Notes under the pieces: generated by a model
What the model saw: the letters and a program-made list of their open reading frames with translations, nothing else
What the model was told of the DNA's origin: nothing
Databases searched by the model: none
Position numbers and translations under genes: made by a program
Shown here: piece by piece, positions 43,139 through 51,968 of the stretch
Numbering within the stretch: the first letter of the stretch is position 1
How the letters are laid out: the number at the start of each line of letters is the position of its first letter
Origin: SAR202 cluster bacterium bin87
Lineage (GTDB): Bacteria > Chloroflexota > Dehalococcoidia > Lucifugimonadales > UBA3495
NCBI GenBank assembly: GCA_002238825.1
Contig: MPNC01000007.1
Coordinates: forward strand, 123,559 to 187,558
Length of the DNA stretch: 64,000 nucleotides
Reading direction: 5' to 3'

Positions 43139-44137
43139 TCACGCGCGGGGCAGGCCGTACCCGGTTCCCAGTTTGCTGCCCAACCAGGCCGATGCCAACA
43201 ACCACGCTTTCTGCCGTTTCGACAAGGCGGGCCGACGGCTCAGGACGTCGTAGCCCTGCTGGCGTATGGCGTGGAGGACGGCCACACCGCCGCGAGTGAA
43301 GAGGGCCACCGGCAATTGGGCACGGCGATCCAGCGACGCGACCAGAGGCGCGCCCTGTTGGAACAGCCGCATCGTGTGATCGCACTCGTATCGCAACAAC
43401 GAGCGGAAAGCTTCGGTGGCTGAGCCGTTCGCGATGTCGCTCTCGGTGACACCAAACCGATCCATGTCGGTTCGCGGGAGGTATATCCGGCCCCGGTCCG
43501 CGTAATCGCGGCCAACGTCCTGCCAGAAATTGGTCAATTGCAGGGCGGTGCAGGTGTGATCGGCGAGGAGGAGCCGCCGGCGGTCAGGATACCCGAACAG
43601 ATACAGGTACAGGTGCCCCACCGGGTTTGCGGAATGGCGGCAGTATTCCAACACGTCGTCCAGCGTCTCGAAACGCCCTGACCCCTGATCCATCACATTG
43701 GCTTTTATCAGGAGTTGGAATGGCTCCCTGGGGATATCGAAGGTGTCGACCGTGTGCTGGACTGCAATCGATATGGGGTGCGTGGGCTGACCGCAATAGA
43801 TTGCCTCCAGTTCGTCTTCCCACCACGCCAGTTGGCTGCGTCGGTGCGTGGTGATGGTGTGGTCGAGTTGGCCGTTGTCGACGGCGGCCGCCACGGGTTC
43901 TGAAGGCAAAGATTCGTCGCCCAGGTCGTCGACCATACGGCACCAGGAGTAGATCGCGTAGACGTGCGGCAGCTTTTGCCTGGGCGTGATCCAACCGCCG
44001 ACGTTGAAATTCTCGTAGTGGCTGCGGGCCAGCGTTTCGCAGTGCCGGTACGCCTCAGCCAACGTGACCGGCTCCGCGGATGCGATAGCGCCAGGATCCT
44101 CATTGGAGGGGTTTCGCTCATCAACTGCCGCTGGCAT
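43139..44137 (-). CDS. hpnC: Hydroxysqualene synthase HpnC
   Basis: A 332-residue squalene/phytoene synthase family member with CRMVDDLGDE and TNFWQDVGRDYADRGRIYLP. The HpnC/HpnD pair differs in length (HpnC longer) as in other hopanoid clusters. HpnC converts presqualene diphosphate to hydroxysqualene. A weak ribosome site precedes the ATG; yjbQ lies 23 bases upstream. Confidence 0.92.
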   Translation of the reverse strand: MPAAVDERNPSNEDPGAIASAEPVTLAEAYRHCETLARSHYENFNVGGWITPRQKLPHVYAIYSWCRMVDDLGDESLPSEPVAAAVDNGQLDHTITTHRRSQLAWWEDELEAIYCGQPTHPISIAVQHTVDTFDIPREPFQLLIKANVMDQGSGRFETLDDVLEYCRHSANPVGHLYLYLFGYPDRRRLLLADHTCTALQLTNFWQDVGRDYADRGRIYLPRTDMDRFGVTESDIANGSATEAFRSLLRYECDHTMRLFQQGAPLVASLDRRAQLPVALFTRGGVAVLHAIRQQGYDVLSRRPALSKRQKAWLLASAWLGSKLGTGYGLPRA

Positions 44138-44160
44138 GTTGTTCGACGTCCGGAGCGTGC

Positions 44161-44604
44161 TTACTCGCCCACGATCTGGACCATGACCTCGCGTGGCCGC
44201 GGGTGGTCCAGCTCAATGAAGAAAATGCTCTGCCACTGGCCGAAGGGCATCTTCCCATCGATGAGCGGGATGGTCTCGCTGGACCCCAGCATCAAGTGCT
44301 GCAGGTGCGCATGGCCGTTGGGAGACTCCTCCTCGGTCATGTTGACCGTGCGCACCGAGAAATCGTTGTGCCGGTATTCCCCGAATCGGGGACACATCTT
44401 CTCTAAAAACCGCGTCATGTCTTCAATCAACAAGGGTTCATTCTCGTTGATGATCACGGCCGCAGTGGTGTGACGGGAGTACACTACAACGAACCCGTTG
44501 CTGACGCAAGCCTTCCCCACGCAGCCCTTCACCCAATCGGTGATATCGATGAATTCAGGGGCGCCGCTGGTGTCGACTTTCAGGGAAAAATGTTCAGTTT
44601 TCAT
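44161..44604 (-). CDS. yjbQ: YjbQ/UPF0047 family protein
   Basis: A 147-residue protein with the UPF0047 signature: SRHTTAAVIINENE, HLQHLMLGSSETIPL and GQWQSIFFIELDHPRPREV. Members have been reported with thiamine-phosphate synthase side activity; the true role is unsettled. It sits between squalene-hopene cyclase and hpnC in the same direction, which is unusual for this family. ATG chosen over a GTG three codons earlier; neither has a strong ribosome site. Confidence 0.9.
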   Translation of the reverse strand: MKTEHFSLKVDTSGAPEFIDITDWVKGCVGKACVSNGFVVVYSRHTTAAVIINENEPLLIEDMTRFLEKMCPRFGEYRHNDFSVRTVNMTEEESPNGHAHLQHLMLGSSETIPLIDGKMPFGQWQSIFFIELDHPRPREVMVQIVGE

Positions 44605-44642
44605 GAGTTGCACTCTGTAGGGGAGTGTGATGAATGGAACAC

Positions 44643-46745
44643 TTATGTGGGATGGGTTGAGGTATGAGCCAGCGGCCCCATTGGCCGGTGACCATTGCCC
44701 CGAGGTTTGTCGGGCGGGTTAGCAGAAGCCCGGGACGCCCGATAGCGAGCCAGCGCTATCAGCGGCCAAGTATTTCGGTAGAGATGATAGTTGATCATGA
44801 ACCCCGCCGACAGCTCGGCGCCCTGGAAACCGCGTTCGCCAGGCTGTGGGACCCGGTCAACTCGTTCACCTTTCAGGTATCCCGGAAATCCGGTGCCCGT
44901 GAAGTACGGCTCGTCCCAGTTCCCCTCCGCACACTGTGTTTCCAGCAAGTATGACACGCCACGAACCGTGGCCTGGTCGTCGCCGTATCCGGCGGCTACC
45001 AGCGCCATGATAGCCCAGGCGGTTTGGGAAGCGGTGCTTGGCCCGACTCCACGTTGGGTCGAATCTATGTAAGACGCGCACGTTTCGCCCCAACCTCCGT
45101 CAGGATTCTGATGGTCAACGAGCCACTGCACCGCGCGGCGAACGTAGGGTTGACTCATGCTTTCGCCGGCAGCTTCCAACGCCGGCAGGACGGCCCCCAA
45201 TCCGTAGACGTAGTTTACTCCCCACCTCCCAAACCAACTACCATCATCCTCCTGCTCCTGGCGCAAATAGCGATACGCCTCTTGCAGGAAGCTCTGATCG
45301 GTCCGGTATCCGAGCTTGCCGTACATTTCCAGGACATGGGCAGTTACGTCCGCGCTGGAAGGGTCAAGGACTTCGCCGAAGTCGCTGAACGTCAGGGCCG
45401 TGACGTATCCGTGGTTGTTGTCCTTGTCGAACGAGGCCCAGCCGCCGTCCTTGTTCTGCATCCCGTGGAGCCAGTCCAGGGCCCGCGCGATCGCGTTGTG
45501 ACGCAGACGGTCCTCACCGCCGGGCAATTTGCCCAGGCGTAAAGCCAGCACCACCTCGGCGGTGTCATCGATATCCGGATAGCAGTCGTTGTGGAACTCG
45601 AAAGCCCATCCACCCGGTTGCAGTTGCGGCGCTTGCACCTGCCAGTCGCCGCCGACCAATATCTGCTTGTCGACCAGCCATCGGGTAGCCGATTCCAGCA
45701 TGGGATCATCGGGGGGCAAACCGCTTTCGGCTAGCCCCTGAACGACCAGGCAGGTGTCCCACACTGGCGAAATGCAGCCCTGGATGGTCCAACGATCGCC
45801 TTTTTGGATGGAGAAGCCGTCCAGCCCGGCGAAGCCGCGGGACATGGTCGGATGCTCGTTGTCGAACCCGCACACGCTGAGGGCGATAAGGCTGTACACC
45901 CAGGGCGGTTGAATGCCTCCCCAACTCCCGTCATTTTCCTGGTGGTCCAGTATCCAGCGAATGGCTTTCTGTTCCGCGATGTCGCGCAACGGGTTCAAGG
46001 GAATGCGACCGTAAATCTTGCCCAGCGCTTGCTCGGTAAGATGCACCAGCTTTGGCAGATTGAATCCGGGAGGTGACGGCACGGAATAATCGGTCCCGGA
46101 ACGACCATTGGGAAACAGCTCGTCGATGGCATGCTCGGGCGCGATGGGCCGGACCGGACGGCGCGACAGCACGATCGACAAAGGCACGATGCACCCTCGC
46201 GCCCAACTGGCAAAGCGGTAGATGCTGAGGGGCGCCCAATCAGGCAGCAATATCATCTCGATGGGCAGCGTGGGCGTGCCCTCCCATTCCCACTGCCCGA
46301 ACAGCGCGAGCCAGATGCGTGTGAACATACGGCTGCGCGGTACGCCGCCGCGTTGCAGAACGAATTGCCGGGCCCGACTCATGTGGTCGGACTGCGGGTC
46401 TTCGCCGCACAGCTTCAGCGCGAAGTAGCATTCCACGGTCGTGGACAAATCGCCGGGGGCGCCGTAGTAGATCGCCCACGAACCGTCGTCCAGCTGCTTG
46501 CTGAGAAGATAATTGACGATGTGCCGCTCGCGATCCGAATTGTGATGGCCCAGGAACCGGGACAGCATCACGTACTCCGCTTCCATCGTGTTGTTCGATT
46601 CCAGCTCGCCCCACCAGAAACCGGCGGAGTCCTGAATCCGGCGGAAATACTCCTGCAGCCGCACGATCGATGCGTCGAGCTTCTGCGGCGACGGGCCGTC
46701 GGCACGGGCGGTGGTCTCGCTGCGTATGAATTCCTGTAGAACCAT
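44643..46745 (-). CDS. shc: Squalene-hopene cyclase
   Basis: A 700-residue class II triterpene cyclase. The protonating DxDD motif is D391-I-D-D394 (CYPDIDD). Multiple QW repeats are present (QENDGSWGG, QNKDGGWASF, QEDDGSWFG, QNPDGGWGE). It cyclises squalene to hopene/hopanol at the membrane. The length is slightly above the ~630-670 usual for bacteria. It follows hpnA by 27 bases. An in-frame TTG three codons upstream is an alternative start. Confidence 0.96.
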   Translation of the reverse strand: MVLQEFIRSETTARADGPSPQKLDASIVRLQEYFRRIQDSAGFWWGELESNNTMEAEYVMLSRFLGHHNSDRERHIVNYLLSKQLDDGSWAIYYGAPGDLSTTVECYFALKLCGEDPQSDHMSRARQFVLQRGGVPRSRMFTRIWLALFGQWEWEGTPTLPIEMILLPDWAPLSIYRFASWARGCIVPLSIVLSRRPVRPIAPEHAIDELFPNGRSGTDYSVPSPPGFNLPKLVHLTEQALGKIYGRIPLNPLRDIAEQKAIRWILDHQENDGSWGGIQPPWVYSLIALSVCGFDNEHPTMSRGFAGLDGFSIQKGDRWTIQGCISPVWDTCLVVQGLAESGLPPDDPMLESATRWLVDKQILVGGDWQVQAPQLQPGGWAFEFHNDCYPDIDDTAEVVLALRLGKLPGGEDRLRHNAIARALDWLHGMQNKDGGWASFDKDNNHGYVTALTFSDFGEVLDPSSADVTAHVLEMYGKLGYRTDQSFLQEAYRYLRQEQEDDGSWFGRWGVNYVYGLGAVLPALEAAGESMSQPYVRRAVQWLVDHQNPDGGWGETCASYIDSTQRGVGPSTASQTAWAIMALVAAGYGDDQATVRGVSYLLETQCAEGNWDEPYFTGTGFPGYLKGERVDRVPQPGERGFQGAELSAGFMINYHLYRNTWPLIALARYRASRASANPPDKPRGNGHRPMGPLAHTSTHPT

Positions 46746-46772
46746 GATGCTCAAGCCACAAATCGCGCAACG

Positions 46773-47774
46773 CTAAAGGTAGCCGTGATCCCTGAACCAG
46801 CGGACTGCCTTTTCCAGCGCCACTTCCACCGGACTCTGGGGCAGACCGAGTTCCGCCACCGCTTTTTTGCTGCTGACGTACATCGGGTGCTTGGTGATTT
46901 TGATTGCTTCAACCGGGACGGACGGCGGACGGCGCAGCAGGGTGCCTTCGATGAACTCGTCGAAGTAGGCTACTCCCAGAATGGCCCAGCGCGGGATGTG
47001 AATGTTGGGTGCGCGCCGTCCCGTGATTTGGGACAGGATGTCGAAAATTTCCTTGAGAGTGAGATTGCGGCACCCGAGGATGTACCGCTCACCGGGCACT
47101 CCACGCTCCATCGCCGATATGTGACCTTCGGCGACATCTGCCACATCTATCAGGTTCATGCCCGTTGAAATGTATCCGGGAGCCCTGCCTCGGGCGAAGA
47201 ACAGGGGAATTTGCCCGGTCGGTGTCGGTTTTACGTCCCATTCGCCTACAGGAGCACAGGGGTTGACTACCACCACCTCCATCTCGTGGTCATTGGCCGC
47301 CAAAGCGATTTGTTCGGTGGCGTATTTGGACTGCTTGTAGTAGCCGATGAGCAACCCTGGCCGGGGCGGCATTTCTTCAGTGCCCAAATGCTCCGGGTCA
47401 CGGGACCCGTTTTCAGGGATGCCGATGGTCGCGACCGAGCTGGTGAAAACCACCCTCCGCACTCCGGCCCGCCGTGCGGCGTCGAGCAGATTTACCGTCC
47501 CTACCACGTTCGAGCGGTACATTTCGCGTGGGCGAGGTGACCAAAAAGAGTAAATTGCCGCGCAGTGGTATACGGTCTCGCAGCCTTCGGCGGCCCGGCG
47601 CACCGATTCGCTGTCCAGAAGGTCGCCGGTCACCTGCACCACGCCGGTTTCTCGAATTGCCAGGTCGTTGGCGGATGGACGCACCAGGGCGCGAACATCC
47701 TCCCCACGGGCCCACAGCGCGCGCGCCAGGTTCCCGCCGACGAAGCCGGTGGCGCCCGTTACCAGCGTCGTCAT
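46773..47774 (-). CDS. hpnA: Hopanoid-associated sugar epimerase HpnA
   Basis: A 333-residue extended SDR with TGATGFVGGNLARAL at the N-terminus, VYHCAAIYSFWSPRPREMYRSN, and GYYKQSKYATE (YxxxK), the HpnA pattern. Predicted to modify the hopanoid side chain sugar; the exact step is not established. Its ATG overlaps the hpnG stop (ATGA), which fixes the start. Confidence 0.9.
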   Translation of the reverse strand: MTTLVTGATGFVGGNLARALWARGEDVRALVRPSANDLAIRETGVVQVTGDLLDSESVRRAAEGCETVYHCAAIYSFWSPRPREMYRSNVVGTVNLLDAARRAGVRRVVFTSSVATIGIPENGSRDPEHLGTEEMPPRPGLLIGYYKQSKYATEQIALAANDHEMEVVVVNPCAPVGEWDVKPTPTGQIPLFFARGRAPGYISTGMNLIDVADVAEGHISAMERGVPGERYILGCRNLTLKEIFDILSQITGRRAPNIHIPRWAILGVAYFDEFIEGTLLRRPPSVPVEAIKITKHPMYVSSKKAVAELGLPQSPVEVALEKAVRWFRDHGYL

Positions 47775-48502
47775 GGCGCCAACCGAGCCACGCCGGCAGA
47801 CGCAGCGGACAGGCCGTCCAACAATCCGGACACGCATTCGGTCAGGGATCGCCGGGCAACCCGGGTCGCGCTTGCCAGCCGTACCAGGTTGGGCAGGCTG
47901 CCAGGGTGGGTCGCCGCTCCGCGCAGCACGTTGAGGATCCCATCACCGCTACTGCCAAGATAGCCCGGCAATTCGTCGTCCGCAGTATCCAACACGGCGC
48001 GAACCGATGCGAACGGTATCCCGTGAACCGCGGCCGTTTTGGCGGCCCAGTAGTCCTCCATATTGACCGACATCGTTCCAATTGCCGTGTGCAGCGCGGA
48101 CTTCGCTCCACGATTGGCTACGGTACCGACCGTGACGGACGATCCGCCCACCCAACGGGAACCGTTGGCGTCCGCCCAGGCCCTGATGCTGCCGGTGAGG
48201 CCGGGGTCGGATGTGATGGGCTCCGGTCGCTCTACGGCGTGAAAAATCTCCGCCAGGTGCAGGTCCCCAGTACGCAAATGTGGCGCAGCGCCGCCGCAGA
48301 ATCCGATCATGATGATAGCCGACGGGGACTTTGCTGCCACGGCTGTCAAGCCGGGTTCGACGCGCTCCCGGCCGACGCCGATGACCCGCGTCATCACGTT
48401 GATACCGCGCAGGTGGCCAACAGCCCGGCGCACGCCGGCCATTTCCGTGGCCATGGGTGCAACTATGGCAAGCATAGGCCTAGCAATGGCGACCGATTTC
48501 AT
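47771..48502 (-). CDS. hpnG: Hopanoid-associated nucleosidase/phosphorylase HpnG
   Basis: A 243-residue protein of the PNP/UDP phosphorylase fold with IVAPMATEMAGVRRAVG, MIGFCGGAAPHLRTGDL and the base/ribose segment SVNMEDYWAAKTAAVHGIPFASVRAVLD. HpnG releases adenine from adenosylhopane to give ribosylhopane. It is located between hpnH and hpnA. The start could also be nine codons later at Met10. Confidence 0.9.
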   Translation of the reverse strand: MKSVAIARPMLAIVAPMATEMAGVRRAVGHLRGINVMTRVIGVGRERVEPGLTAVAAKSPSAIIMIGFCGGAAPHLRTGDLHLAEIFHAVERPEPITSDPGLTGSIRAWADANGSRWVGGSSVTVGTVANRGAKSALHTAIGTMSVNMEDYWAAKTAAVHGIPFASVRAVLDTADDELPGYLGSSGDGILNVLRGAATHPGSLPNLVRLASATRVARRSLTECVSGLLDGLSAASAGVARLAP

Positions 48503-48578
48503 AGTCGGTCGAGGTCCGTTCTATAGTCCCGATTTCCGGTGATCCAATGATCACAGCGGTTACGATGTTCGCTCCTGG

Positions 48579-49655
48579 CTAGCCGACGCTGATGCCTCCC
48601 TTATGCGCCGCGCCGGATTTGACGAACGTGACCCATTCCCTGGGTTTTCCGATTGCGTTAAATATGGTCGCTGATTCAAAACCGCAGTGCATCATGCAGT
48701 TGTTGCAGCGGGGGTCCCGCCCCACCCCGTATTGTTCTTCCCACAGCTGGGGTTCGTAGAGATCGTCGATGTCAGCAGTGTGCTCGTCTGCCAGGGGATA
48801 ACAGGGTTTGCGCCAGCCCATTACCGTATAGGTCGGATTGGACCACGCCGTGCATTGGTATTCCCGCTCTCCCCGCAGGAAGTTCAGGTACAGCGGGTTG
48901 TTGTAGAACCGCATTCCCTCCATACGGGTCGGGTCCAACAGGTCTCGGAACACGTTCCTGGACTCCTGGCGGGTAAGGAAAAGATCCTGATCGGGGGCGT
49001 CTTCGAAGTCGTACCCCGGCGATATCATCGAGCCTTCGACGCCCAGGTCACTGACGTAGCGGAACATCTCCCGCAGATCCTCGACGTCGCTGTTCCGGAA
49101 CACCGTCGTGTTGGTGCAAACGCGGTAACCGCGTTCGACGGCCATTTGTATCCCGTCCACAGCCCGCTTGAACACTCCGGCGCGCGCCACCGATTCGTCG
49201 TGTTTCTCCTCCATCCCGTCCATGTGTATTACCCAGCAAAAATACTTGGATGGCGGGATCTTACCCAGCAAGCGAGGAAGCAGCAGCGCGTTCGTGCAAC
49301 AGTAAACGAAGTATTTTTCGTCAACCAGGGTGTTGATGATCTCGTCGATTTTCGGATGAATCGTCGGCTCGCCACCGGCAATGGACACGATCGGCGCGCC
49401 CGATTCGTGCACGGCCTCCATGGCTTCTTCCACCGGCATCATCTGGTCCAGCACGCCACGGTATTCCCGTATCCGGCCACACCCGATGCACGCCAGATTG
49501 CACATCTCCAACGGCTCCAGCATGGTGACCAGCGGGAAACGCTTCCGGCCGCGCAACCGGTTCTTGAGTATGTACCAGCCTACGCGCACACCCAGTTCAA
49601 CGGGGCGTTTGGCCGGCTTGATGGCGGTGCGTGGGTCTTTGTTTGTCTGTACCAT
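48579..49655 (-). CDS. hpnH: Adenosyl-hopene transferase HpnH (radical SAM)
   Basis: A 358-residue radical SAM enzyme with the CxxxCxxC cluster C52-N-L-A-C56-I-G-C59 followed by SIAGGEPTIHP. The C-terminus has CNNCMMHCGFE, typical of HpnH. It adds the 5'-deoxyadenosyl radical to hopene, forming adenosylhopane. The ATG has AAGGAG 8 bases upstream. Confidence 0.95.
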   Translation of the reverse strand: MVQTNKDPRTAIKPAKRPVELGVRVGWYILKNRLRGRKRFPLVTMLEPLEMCNLACIGCGRIREYRGVLDQMMPVEEAMEAVHESGAPIVSIAGGEPTIHPKIDEIINTLVDEKYFVYCCTNALLLPRLLGKIPPSKYFCWVIHMDGMEEKHDESVARAGVFKRAVDGIQMAVERGYRVCTNTTVFRNSDVEDLREMFRYVSDLGVEGSMISPGYDFEDAPDQDLFLTRQESRNVFRDLLDPTRMEGMRFYNNPLYLNFLRGEREYQCTAWSNPTYTVMGWRKPCYPLADEHTADIDDLYEPQLWEEQYGVGRDPRCNNCMMHCGFESATIFNAIGKPREWVTFVKSGAAHKGGISVG

Positions 49656-49689
49656 TCGCGGGATCTCCTTAGCTTATCGCTAAGTGCTG

Positions 49690-50706
49690 TCAGAATAGAC
49701 GGTACGCCATGAAGTCGATCAGGTTTGCTGCATCCTCTGCGGCCCAGGGCGGCAGTTCCAGCATCGCCAGGGCGGCCCGTCCTTCCTCGGCGGTCGCTTC
49801 GGTTAGTTCGTCGGTTTGGCGGTCAGCGCCGAGATCATCAAGTATTTGCAGGACGAGGTTCACGTCGTCCTCATCGAGTGTGTCCCGGGAGTACAGCCGC
49901 AGCAATTCCTCGCGACGGGCGCCGTCCGCGTTTTGAAAGGCGTACACAATGGGGTAGCTCTTTTTGCGCTGGACGATATCACTGTCCGTGGACTTGCCGG
50001 TAATGGCTTCGTCTCCCCAAATTCCAAGGTAATCGTCCCGGATCTGGAACAGTCGCCCGATGGCCCGGCCGAACCGAGCCACTCCTTCCAGGGTTTCAGC
50101 GCCCTCGGTGGCGATAGTGGCTCCGATCACCGTGCTGCTGCGTATCAGCGCTCCGGTTTTCAGTGCAATCATGGCCAGGTATTCTTGTGATTCGATGGAA
50201 TCGCGACGTTCAAACTCGAGGTCGCGACACTGGCCTTCGATCATTTCCAGATAGCTTTGGGTCAGCAGTTGGGAGACCTTGATCGCCGTGGCGGGAGGAA
50301 CGCCACCGGCCACACCCAGGCTGCTCAGGTCGCCCAGCGATTGCATAGCGTCGCCGGCCACCAGCGCCTGCTCAGTACCCCAGACTGCCCAAACCGTCGG
50401 CTGGTGGCGCCGTTCCATGCCCTGGTCCTGAATGTCGTCGTGCACCAGGGAAAAGTTGTGGATAAGTTCCAGGGCGGCCGCTGCCGGAGCGGCGTGACGA
50501 GGATCGCCTTGAAGCGCATCGCACGCGAACATACACAGAGTGGGGCGGAGCGCTTTGCCTTGCGACGAGGGAGTAACCGCCGGTGCGCCCGTCTGATCTG
50601 ACCAACCCAGGTGGTACCGCAACAGCGCGTTGACCGGGTGATCCTCCAGAGGCGGCACGGATGCGGCCAGCGCATCTTCCAAGTACTCTCGGTACCGATC
50701 AAACAT
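49690..50706 (-). CDS. Polyprenyl (farnesyl/geranylgeranyl) diphosphate synthase
   Basis: A trans-isoprenyl diphosphate synthase, ~338 residues, with the first Asp-rich motif VHDDIQDQGMERRHQPT (DDxxD) and the second FQIRDDYLGIWGD. It supplies FPP for the HpnC/D/E squalene module and leads the hopanoid operon, 34 bases before hpnH. The start is uncertain: Met at 50706 begins the family core, but the frame is open to 50799, and neither has a clear ribosome site. Confidence 0.88.
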   Translation of the reverse strand: MFDRYREYLEDALAASVPPLEDHPVNALLRYHLGWSDQTGAPAVTPSSQGKALRPTLCMFACDALQGDPRHAAPAAAALELIHNFSLVHDDIQDQGMERRHQPTVWAVWGTEQALVAGDAMQSLGDLSSLGVAGGVPPATAIKVSQLLTQSYLEMIEGQCRDLEFERRDSIESQEYLAMIALKTGALIRSSTVIGATIATEGAETLEGVARFGRAIGRLFQIRDDYLGIWGDEAITGKSTDSDIVQRKKSYPIVYAFQNADGARREELLRLYSRDTLDEDDVNLVLQILDDLGADRQTDELTEATAEEGRAALAMLELPPWAAEDAANLIDFMAYRLF

Positions 50707-50920
50707 CGCAGGGAGCGCTGGCGCCTGGCCATGCGCTTTGTCGTTGCCCCGCCGGCCCAACCGGCGAGCCTCCGTAGAGGCTGTTGGTATTGTACCCATT
50801 GGCGAAGCCTGCCGTGCAGTGAGGATAGGGAGGTAGGCGCGGCGCGCGGTTTCCGGGTAGGGCCCGTTCGTTCAGGCCCCCAGAATCTATCTAACCCCGA
50901 CAATCATGTCAAGCAACGAT

Positions 50921-51096
50921 GACGTTGGTAACTGTTCAGAATTCAGGATGTTGTTATTGCGAGGCGCCTGCGCCGTGGCAATCTCGACGCCGTAGCAGCC
51001 ACGCCTGTCCCCAAGGACTCTCATGCGCCAACGGGATTGCCGCGCTTCGCTCGCAATGACGCTTTCACCGCAACTCTGAACAGTTACTGACGTTGA
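50921..51096. mobile_element. Palindromic MITE-like element
   Basis: About 175 bases bounded by imperfect ~20-base inverted repeats: left GTAACTGTTCAGA at 50928-50940 and right TCTGAACAGTTAC at 51075-51087, each flanked by related ACGTTG/CAACGT. Inside are further inverted segments (TTGCGAGGCGC..GGCAATCTC and GGGATTGCCGCGCTTCGCTCGCAATGAC). The inner arms resemble the dispersed repeat at 36563 and 59904. No transposase is encoded. Confidence 0.6.
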
Positions 51097-51282
51097 CGCG
51101 TTTCATCCTGCGCAGCAATGCGGCGCTGTCCCCGAATCGTTGAACCTAGCGGCACTGGGTCAGGGCTACTGTTGCACGACAATTATCCGGGCACGTTCCG
51201 TACGAAAAACCAGGGGTCGCGGTCGCCGGGGGCGCGTTTCGGCAACAAGCCATCGAAAGTCTTGCTGGAATCGTGTGTCCGC

Positions 51283-51317
51283 AAAACGACACACTCCCGC
51301 GCCGGCGGGAGTGTGTC
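51283..51317 (-). terminator. Rho-independent terminator of the threonine-synthase operon
   Basis: Read on the minus strand, a perfect 13-bp stem GACACACTCCCGC / GCGGGAGTGTGTC with a 4-base loop is followed by GTTTTG. It begins 28 bases after the MoaD/ThiS stop. Confidence 0.85.
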
Positions 51318-51345
51318 AGTCCAGGGAGCGTGCCACCTCAGACGT

Positions 51346-51627
51346 TCAGGTCAATCCGCCAGCAACCGCTGGCACAATACTGACTTCGTCTCCGGACTTG
51401 ATGGCCGTCCGCAAGCCCTGGTCAAAGCGGATATCCTCACCGTTAACGTAAATGTTCACGAAGTAGCGCAATTCGCCTTCTTCGTCCAGCAGTCGCTCTT
51501 TGAAACCGGGGTAGTCGCTCTCCAGCCGGTCGATCATTTGCGAAAGGTCGGCCACGTCGATTTCAACTTTGTCCGCGCCGCCGGTCATGCGTCGCAGCGG
51601 AGTGGGGATGCGTACCGTTACGCCCAT
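51346..51627 (-). CDS. MoaD/ThiS-family ubiquitin-like sulfur carrier
   Basis: A 93-residue beta-grasp protein with YFVNIYVNGEDIRFDQGL and the C-terminal IVPAVAGG followed by two extra residues, Leu-Thr. Sulfur carriers work with a free Gly-Gly carboxylate; extra residues imply trimming by a protease, as known for some CysO/QbsE-type carriers. Its position after a threonine-synthase-like PLP enzyme and a NIL protein suggests sulfide delivery to an activated amino acid rather than molybdopterin synthesis. Confidence 0.86.
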   Translation of the reverse strand: MGVTVRIPTPLRRMTGGADKVEIDVADLSQMIDRLESDYPGFKERLLDEEGELRYFVNIYVNGEDIRFDQGLRTAIKSGDEVSIVPAVAGGLT

Positions 51628-51719
51628 TGGAATTGTTCCTCCTGCAGTTTTGGGATGCCGTTGCGCGTCCGCCGCTGCGGCATTTCAGTAGGGACATCGA
51701 GACCGACAATCCGTCTCGC

Positions 51720-51968
51720 TCAGCCTTCGATCACGTCTCCCGCGATGGGGTCAACTCGAACGCCCGTGTTGCCAACCCAGTCGAGACCCCGCTGGATCTC
51801 GTCATCGGAACCCTCCAGCTCCAGGACCACCCATCCGACATCCGAACGAACGTCGGCGCGCCTGATGTTGGTCACGACGTCAAAGTCGTGCCCCAGCCGG
51901 TAGATGATCGGCTCTCGCACCATCTCAGCGGAGAAGGTGAACCGTACGCGCTGTTTGGCCATGGTCAT
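51720..51968 (-). CDS. NIL domain protein
   Basis: An 82-residue ferredoxin-like NIL domain (VRFTFSAEMVREPIIYRLGHDFDVVTNIRRADVRSDVGWVVLELEG with the typical RADV and DVGW spots). NIL domains occur in methionine ABC transporters and in sulfur amino acid clusters. The ATG directly abuts the thrC-like stop codon, so the two are coupled; the MoaD-like gene follows. Confidence 0.88.
   Translation of the reverse strand: MTMAKQRVRFTFSAEMVREPIIYRLGHDFDVVTNIRRADVRSDVGWVVLELEGSDDEIQRGLDWVGNTGVRVDPIAGDVIEG

Larger units (their letters stand above)
50800..51345. other. Intergenic region with MITE-like element and terminator
   Basis: No convincing coding sequence. It holds the palindromic element (50921-51096) and the hairpin terminator of the threonine-synthase operon (51283-51317). 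The rest has no recognised feature. Confidence 0.6.
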
